The position numbers and the translations under genes were made by a program. Source: Runella zeae DSM 19591 (lineage in GTDB: Bacteria; Bacteroidota; Bacteroidia; Cytophagales; Spirosomataceae). Taken from it: a stretch of 64,000 nucleotides of DNA. The stretch lies in NCBI RefSeq assembly GCF_000423565.1, contig NZ_AUIF01000041.1, positions 1 to 64,000 on the forward strand, written 5' to 3'. Numbering within the stretch: position 1 is the stretch's first letter; every line of letters begins with the position of its first letter. Positions 59,685 through 64,000 of the stretch are shown piece by piece. The notes under the pieces are model-generated. The model had not been told where the DNA came from. It ran no database searches and saw only the letters and a program-made list of their open reading frames with translations.

Positions 59685-61973
59685 GTGGCACTGCTGGTTA
59701 ATTTCTCAATTACAAATCCCCCACTCGTGGAACACGTCGAACAACTTCCTACCGTCGAAACTGCCAAGAAATTGGGTATTCTTCCCGAAGAATTTGAACA
59801 AATCAAGCAGATACTAGGCCGTACGCCCAACTTTACCGAATTGAGTATTTTTTCGGTGATGTGGTCTGAGCACTGCTCTTATAAAAACTCTATCGTATGG
59901 CTCAAGACTCTCCCCCGCGACTCTGACCGAATGCTTGCCAAAGCTGGCGAAGAAAATGCTGGTTTGGTAGATATCGGAGACGGGCTGGCTTGTAGCTTCA
60001 AAATCGAATCTCACAATCACCCTTCGGCCTTGGAACCTTATCAAGGAGCCGCTACGGGGGTAGGTGGTATCAATCGTGATATTTTTACGATGGGTGCGCG
60101 CCCAATTGCACAGTTGAACTCTCTGCGTTTTGGAGATCCCAAATTGGCCAAAACAAAGTGGCTCGTCAAAGGAGTTGTCAAAGGAATTGGTGATTATGGC
60201 AATGCTTTTGGGATTCCGACGGTCGGAGGAGAGGTATTTTTTGACGAATGTTACAATACCAATCCCCTCGTCAATGCTTTTTCGGCGGGTATAGTCGAAG
60301 TAGGTAAGGTAGCCAAAGCCATTAGCTATGGCGTAGGCAATCCGGTGTTTATTGTAGGCTCGGCTACGGGCAAAGACGGAATTGGCGGGGCGAGTTTTGC
60401 TTCAGAAGATATTTCCGAAAAATCGACCGAAAAATTGCCCGCTGTGCAGGTAGGAGATCCTTTTATGGAAAAACTACTTTTGGAAGCTACCCTCGAAATC
60501 ATCGAAACAGGCTACGTAGTGGGTATTCAGGATATGGGAGCGGCAGGTATTATTTGCTCTACTTCCGAAATGAGTGCCAAAGGGGAGCATGGGATGGTGA
60601 TTGATTTAGACAAAGTACCTACCCGCCAAGCCAATATGAAAGGCTGGGAGATTTTGCTTTCGGAGTCGCAAGAGCGGATGCTAGTGGTAGTAGAAAAAGG
60701 CAAAGAAGATATTATAAAAGGGATTTTTGATAAATGGGATTTGCACTGTGCGCAGATTGGCGAAGTAGTAGAAGGTGGCAGATTGCATTTCTTCCAACAC
60801 GGCGAGCTTATCGCCGACGTACCAGCGCATGACTTGGTGCTGGGGGGCGGCGCACCTCAATATCACCGCGAATACCGCGAACCTGCGTACTATCAAGAGT
60901 TTAAAAAGTTTGATGCTGAGGCTATTGCTGATGTGGCGGGAGAGGAAATTGCCAAAGTAGCTAAACATCTTTTGTCGCATCCAAACATCGCCTCTAAAAA
61001 GTGGGTATATGAGCAGTATGACTCTACGGTAGGTACGGCCAATCGTAGTACCAACCGCCCCTCTGACTCGGGGGTGGTACGTATCAGAGATGTAAAACGT
61101 CCCCATTATCAGAAGTCTATTGCGATGACGGTAGATTGCAACGCGCGCTATGTAAATGCCGATCCTTTTGTGGGGGCGCAAATAGCAGTGGCCGAAGCTG
61201 CTCGTAACCTTGTATGTACGGGTGCCGAGCCTTTGGCGGTTACAAACAACCTCAACTTTGGAAACCCATATGTGCCAGAAGTTTATTGGCAGTTTGTGAA
61301 TGCCGTAAAAGGAATGGGCGAAGCCTGTAAAAAATTCGGCACGCCAGTAACGGGCGGAAACGTAAGTTTTTATAATCAATCTTCGGACGACGGGCCCGTG
61401 TTTCCAACGCCAACCATTGGGATGATTGGTTTGATTGAAAAACCTGAAAAGCAGATGACCCTTGATTTCAAAAACGAAGGTGATTTGATTTATTTGGTCG
61501 GTCAGTCTCAAAACGATATTGCTTCTTCTGAGTACTTGTATTCTTATCGTGGGATAAAGGCTTCGCCTGCGCCTGCTTTTGACTTAGACGAAGAATTTGC
61601 GCTTCAGCAGGCTGTCGGTACTTTGATAGAAAAACAATTGATACAGTCAGCGCACGATTTGTCGGACGGTGGTTTGTTTGTGGCGTTGGCTGAAGCAGCC
61701 ATGCCGCGCGGTTTGGGCTTTGAAATTACGTCAATGGACGATTATCGCAAAGATGCTTTCTTGTTTGGAGAAGCACAAAGCCGTGTGTTAGTGAGTGTTA
61801 GTCCTGAAAAACAAGCCGAATTCCAGCAGATTGTGGGTGGTACGCTCAAAACTCCCCATGCTTTATTGGGGAAAGTGACGGCTAAAGGTTTTGTAGTTGA
61901 TGGTCAAACGATTGTTACTAGCGAAGAAGCCAAAGACTTGTATGATAATTCGTTGGGCAAAATAATGGCCTAA
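59685..61973 (+). CDS. purL: Phosphoribosylformylglycinamidine synthase, PurL subunit
   Basis: The 762-residue cytosolic enzyme catalyses the ATP- and glutamine-dependent step from FGAR to FGAM in purine synthesis, with PurQ and PurS supplying ammonia. Motifs are complete: MWSEHCSYKNS, SHNHPSALEPYQGAATGVGG (catalytic His and nucleotide loop), GGASFASED and the second-half GGNVSFYN, SAHDLSDGGL segment. The length fits the small PurL type. The start is GTG at 59685, as no ATG precedes the conserved VETAKKLGI helix. It has its own promoter and a bidirectional terminator, with no other pur gene near. Confidence 0.95.
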   Translation: MALLVNFSITNPPLVEHVEQLPTVETAKKLGILPEEFEQIKQILGRTPNFTELSIFSVMWSEHCSYKNSIVWLKTLPRDSDRMLAKAGEENAGLVDIGDGLACSFKIESHNHPSALEPYQGAATGVGGINRDIFTMGARPIAQLNSLRFGDPKLAKTKWLVKGVVKGIGDYGNAFGIPTVGGEVFFDECYNTNPLVNAFSAGIVEVGKVAKAISYGVGNPVFIVGSATGKDGIGGASFASEDISEKSTEKLPAVQVGDPFMEKLLLEATLEIIETGYVVGIQDMGAAGIICSTSEMSAKGEHGMVIDLDKVPTRQANMKGWEILLSESQERMLVVVEKGKEDIIKGIFDKWDLHCAQIGEVVEGGRLHFFQHGELIADVPAHDLVLGGGAPQYHREYREPAYYQEFKKFDAEAIADVAGEEIAKVAKHLLSHPNIASKKWVYEQYDSTVGTANRSTNRPSDSGVVRIRDVKRPHYQKSIAMTVDCNARYVNADPFVGAQIAVAEAARNLVCTGAEPLAVTNNLNFGNPYVPEVYWQFVNAVKGMGEACKKFGTPVTGGNVSFYNQSSDDGPVFPTPTIGMIGLIEKPEKQMTLDFKNEGDLIYLVGQSQNDIASSEYLYSYRGIKASPAPAFDLDEEFALQQAVGTLIEKQLIQSAHDLSDGGLFVALAEAAMPRGLGFEITSMDDYRKDAFLFGEAQSRVLVSVSPEKQAEFQQIVGGTLKTPHALLGKVTAKGFVVDGQTIVTSEEAKDLYDNSLGKIMA

Positions 61974-61995
61974 GTGAATGCGATTTAGTACTTAC

Positions 61996-62031
61996 AAAAA
62001 TAGGCGGCTCTTGTGGGAGCCGCCTATTTTT
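61996..62031. terminator. Bidirectional terminator between purL and the oxidoreductase gene
   Basis: AAAAATAGGCGGCTC (61996-62010) and its exact complement (62017-62031) form a 15-bp GC-rich stem with a 6-base loop, with A and T runs on the flanks. It lies between converging genes. Confidence 0.9.
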
Positions 62032-62046
62032 GTGAATATCAAATTT

Positions 62047-63378
62047 CTAGTATTTAAACGGTTTGCCTCCCGCCAATACTTCCTGACTTTTTTCATCAAA
62101 AGTAACGCGCTGACCAGTTCGGTAAGCGGCATTGGCCATAATCGTCGCAATCGAATGCTGATAACCTGCCTCAATTGGAGCATTGGGCTGCTTGCGACTA
62201 CGAACACACTCCATCCAGTTTTTGATATGATTGAAGGTGAGTTCATCTCCGCCAGTGTTGGCATCAGTCGCTACTTTTACTCCTTCTAATTTCATAGGTT
62301 TGAGCAAATTGGCGCTTAGTCCCATGGCTTTTGCTTCGCGCTCGCGCAAGCCTCCAGTATCGCTGATTTCGTTGGTATCGAGATTGATCATCCCCCCGTT
62401 TGAATAATAAAGCTCTTTGGTTTCGCCGGCAGAGTTGGAGAAACGGCTCGTAAACTGTACTTGAAAACCAGAGGTGGGGTCGTTGAGTGGGCCATAGTCA
62501 AACACTACTGTAAGTGTATCGGCGTTGGTACGGCCGTCTTTCCATTGATAAATACCGCCATTGGCAACCGCCGAGCGTGGGTGAGGTAGGCCACTAAACC
62601 AGTGTACAGTATCGATTTGGTGGCTCATCCATTGGCCCGGAATCCCTGATGAATAAGGCCAGAAAAGACGATATTCGAGGTATTTACGAGCATCGAATGC
62701 TGCTTTGGGGCGATTGAGCTGATAGCGTACCCAATCTACATCCGATTCTTTGAGGGTTTTGGTAAGTTCGGTGCGGCGCCAGCGGCCAGGCTGATTGACG
62801 TTCCACATCAATTCCACCATAACGATAGGCCCAAACTTACCCGATTTGATAAATTCATCGGCAGCCCAATAATTAGCACCGCTACGGCGTTGTGAGCCAA
62901 TCTGCACAATTTTACCAGATGATTTCACGGCTTTCAACACGGCGCGGTTGTCTTCCATGGTTTCGGCTAGGGGCTTTTCGGCATATACATCACAGCCTGC
63001 TTTTACGGCTTCAATGGTATGGAGCGCGTGCTGAAAGTCGGCAGTACTCAAAAACACCGCATCTACGATGCGTGCATCATACATTTCTTCGTTGTTACGA
63101 AATACTTTCACATCTCCGCCCAATTGTTTATCCAAAAATGCTTTTCCTTCTTCGCGGCGGCGATTCCAGATGTCGGAAAGAGCCGTCATTTCAAAGTTCA
63201 TTTTTTTAGACAATTCCTTGAAAGGCCCTACGTGCGACGAACGGTGACGGTCAGAGAATCCCACTACGCCCACGCGTACGCGGTCGTTGGCTCCGATGAT
63301 TTTTGAATAGCTAGTAGCCGACATAGCTGTTGCGGCACTGGCTAGTACTGATTTTTTGATAAAGTCACGTCTTTCCAT
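62047..63378 (-). CDS. Gfo/Idh/MocA-family oxidoreductase, Tat-exported
   Basis: The 443-residue protein starts MERRDFIKKSVLASAATAMSA, a twin-arginine signal, so the folded protein with its NAD(P) would be exported. A Rossmann fold (VRVGVVGFSDRH, about 33-45), the EKP motif (VYAEKPLAETMEDN, about 129-141) and the C-terminal alpha/beta domain follow. Such periplasmic members act on sugars or glycosides and are common in Bacteroidota. The DUF1080 gene that follows upstream on the same strand (stop at 63471) suggests a role in 3-keto-glycoside metabolism. Confidence 0.9.
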   Translation of the reverse strand: MERRDFIKKSVLASAATAMSATSYSKIIGANDRVRVGVVGFSDRHRSSHVGPFKELSKKMNFEMTALSDIWNRRREEGKAFLDKQLGGDVKVFRNNEEMYDARIVDAVFLSTADFQHALHTIEAVKAGCDVYAEKPLAETMEDNRAVLKAVKSSGKIVQIGSQRRSGANYWAADEFIKSGKFGPIVMVELMWNVNQPGRWRRTELTKTLKESDVDWVRYQLNRPKAAFDARKYLEYRLFWPYSSGIPGQWMSHQIDTVHWFSGLPHPRSAVANGGIYQWKDGRTNADTLTVVFDYGPLNDPTSGFQVQFTSRFSNSAGETKELYYSNGGMINLDTNEISDTGGLREREAKAMGLSANLLKPMKLEGVKVATDANTGGDELTFNHIKNWMECVRSRKQPNAPIEAGYQHSIATIMANAAYRTGQRVTFDEKSQEVLAGGKPFKY

Positions 63379-63470
63379 GATATAAGTGAATGTGCTAAGT
63401 TGAAAATTAGGTAATGATTGCTTACAAAAATGAACGTTATTTAATGATACTCCAAAAAAAGAGGGTTAGG

Positions 63471-64000
63471 CTATTTTAGCTCCCGAATCTTGATACTACG
63501 ATAGCTCACTACATCGCCGTGGTCTTGGAGTAAGATGGGGCCTTTTTCGGCCGAACCAAATTTGTCGCCCCATATGGCATATTTACTGCGCTGAACGAGG
63601 GCCTTGAAAAAGTCTGAGTTTCGGGTGTATTCTACTACCTTATAGCCGTTGAGGTAATGCTCCACGCGGTTGTTGGGATAGACCACGATACGGCCCATGT
63701 TCCAATCGCCAATTTTTTTGATTGAATTTTTTCTGGCTCCTACTTTGTCGGCCGGAATAAGGTCATATAGCGAGCCAATCGTGCGATTTCCGCCCGCGCC
63801 CATTTTGGCGTCAGGATGCTTGGCATCATCTAATACCTGAAACTCTAAACCAATCGCCGAACCTTTTTGGGCATGTTCGGCAGGTACAACCATCGGTTGC
63901 CCTGGTTTGAATTCATGGGTATACTGGAGCAATTCACGCACAAAATATTTCACACCTGAGTTGGCACCTTCAGTGAGTTTAAACTGAAATGTGAGTTCGA
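63471..64000 (-). CDS. DUF1080 (3-keto-disaccharide hydrolase-like) protein, 5' end outside window
   Basis: The frame is open to the window edge, so the protein is partial here (about 176 residues, C-terminal). [47 protein letters not shown] and [23 protein letters not shown] are the typical strands of the DUF1080/PF06439 concanavalin-like fold, which includes 3-keto-disaccharide hydrolases. The GTG inside the VKYFV stretch is not a start. It is followed 92 nt later by a Tat-exported Gfo/Idh/MocA oxidoreductase, a partner often found with it. Confidence 0.9.
   Translation of the reverse strand, partial: ELTFQFKLTEGANSGVKYFVRELLQYTHEFKPGQPMVVPAEHAQKGSAIGLEFQVLDDAKHPDAKMGAGGNRTIGSLYDLIPADKVGARKNSIKKIGDWNMGRIVVYPNNRVEHYLNGYKVVEYTRNSDFFKALVQRSKYAIWGDKFGSAEKGPILLQDHGDVVSYRSIKIRELK

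Noticed and set aside
60681-61511. 276-residue open frame on the minus strand inside purL
   Set aside because: It is antisense to a complete, motif-rich purL. The translation is rich in His, Arg and Tyr as expected of a shadow frame.
1-64000. CRISPR arrays, tRNA or rRNA genes, integrase or attachment sites
   Set aside because: No regularly spaced repeats, cloverleaf-like segments or recombinase genes were noticed. A covariance-model or repeat search would be needed to exclude faint cases.

Overview
The window is a stretch of a Bacteroidota chromosome, most likely order Cytophagales (Spirosomataceae/Cytophagaceae-like). The evidence is a SusC/SusD pair, many lipoproteins with a Cys after a short hydrophobic leader, LytTR two-component genes, few Shine-Dalgarno sites, and promoters of the Bacteroidota type (TTTG or GTTG, 20 nt, TAnnTTTG). 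No rRNA, tRNA, CRISPR array or complete mobile element was seen. The only mobile trace is the 3' end of an IS1182-type transposase at the left edge.

Layout. 0-3.6 kb: IS remnant, then a minus-strand cluster of alpha-E protein, Anbu-type proteasome homologue and transglutaminase, followed by a degenerate TrpF-like protein. 3.7-11.6 kb: mutarotase lipoprotein, DEAD-box helicase, M13 peptidase, rhomboid protease, a propeller lipoprotein and a small membrane protein. 11.8-15.4 kb: a Crp/Fnr regulator behind a pair of uncharacterised membrane proteins. 15.7-18.8 kb: LytTR response regulator/histidine kinase and a tandem NTF2-like protein. 19.3-22.3 kb: MFS transporter, Mrp ATPase and NifU-like Fe-S protein. 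22.4-28.3 kb: MBL-fold hydrolase, O-antigen ligase/TPR protein and transglutaminase lipoprotein. 28.3-31.4 kb: peptidase-containing ABC exporter, a short double-glycine-leader peptide gene (30466-30636) and a multi-pass membrane protein. 31.5-35.5 kb: DEDDh exonuclease, stand-alone LytTR protein and AddB-like nuclease. 36-40.5 kb: SusC/SusD. 40.8-45 kb: RND adaptor and pump. 45.3-49.8 kb: secreted nuclease, a 57-aa membrane protein coupled to an SPFH lipoprotein, and an MMPL/RND exporter. 49.9-55.1 kb: M24 peptidase, TerC, methionine aminotransferase, PaaE-like reductase and NlpC/P60 hydrolase. 55.6-57.8 kb: DoxX, ArsR and an ArsM-acetyltransferase fusion. 57.8-64 kb: two exported proteins, PurL, a Tat-exported Gfo/Idh/MocA oxidoreductase and a truncated DUF1080 protein.

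The best candidate for an undescribed system is the peptide-export locus at 28.3-31.4 kb. A 56-codon gene, missed by ordinary length cut-offs, encodes a peptide with a textbook leader (LSFERMAKIEGG) and a 41-residue two-cysteine core. It has its own -7 element and is separated by a terminator-like hairpin from a C39 peptidase/ABC exporter able to cleave after GG. A six-helix-type membrane protein of unknown function lies directly upstream and could be its immunity or modification partner.

Other notable points: an arsenite methyltransferase/acetyltransferase fusion with two copies of a near-palindromic operator; a G8 tract inside a probable promoter spacer of a LytTR gene; an Anbu/alpha-E/transglutaminase cluster without its usual ATP-grasp gene; and a membrane protein with a duplicated WH...G.D...SPPH motif. 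Functions are inferred from motifs read by eye. No database search was run.
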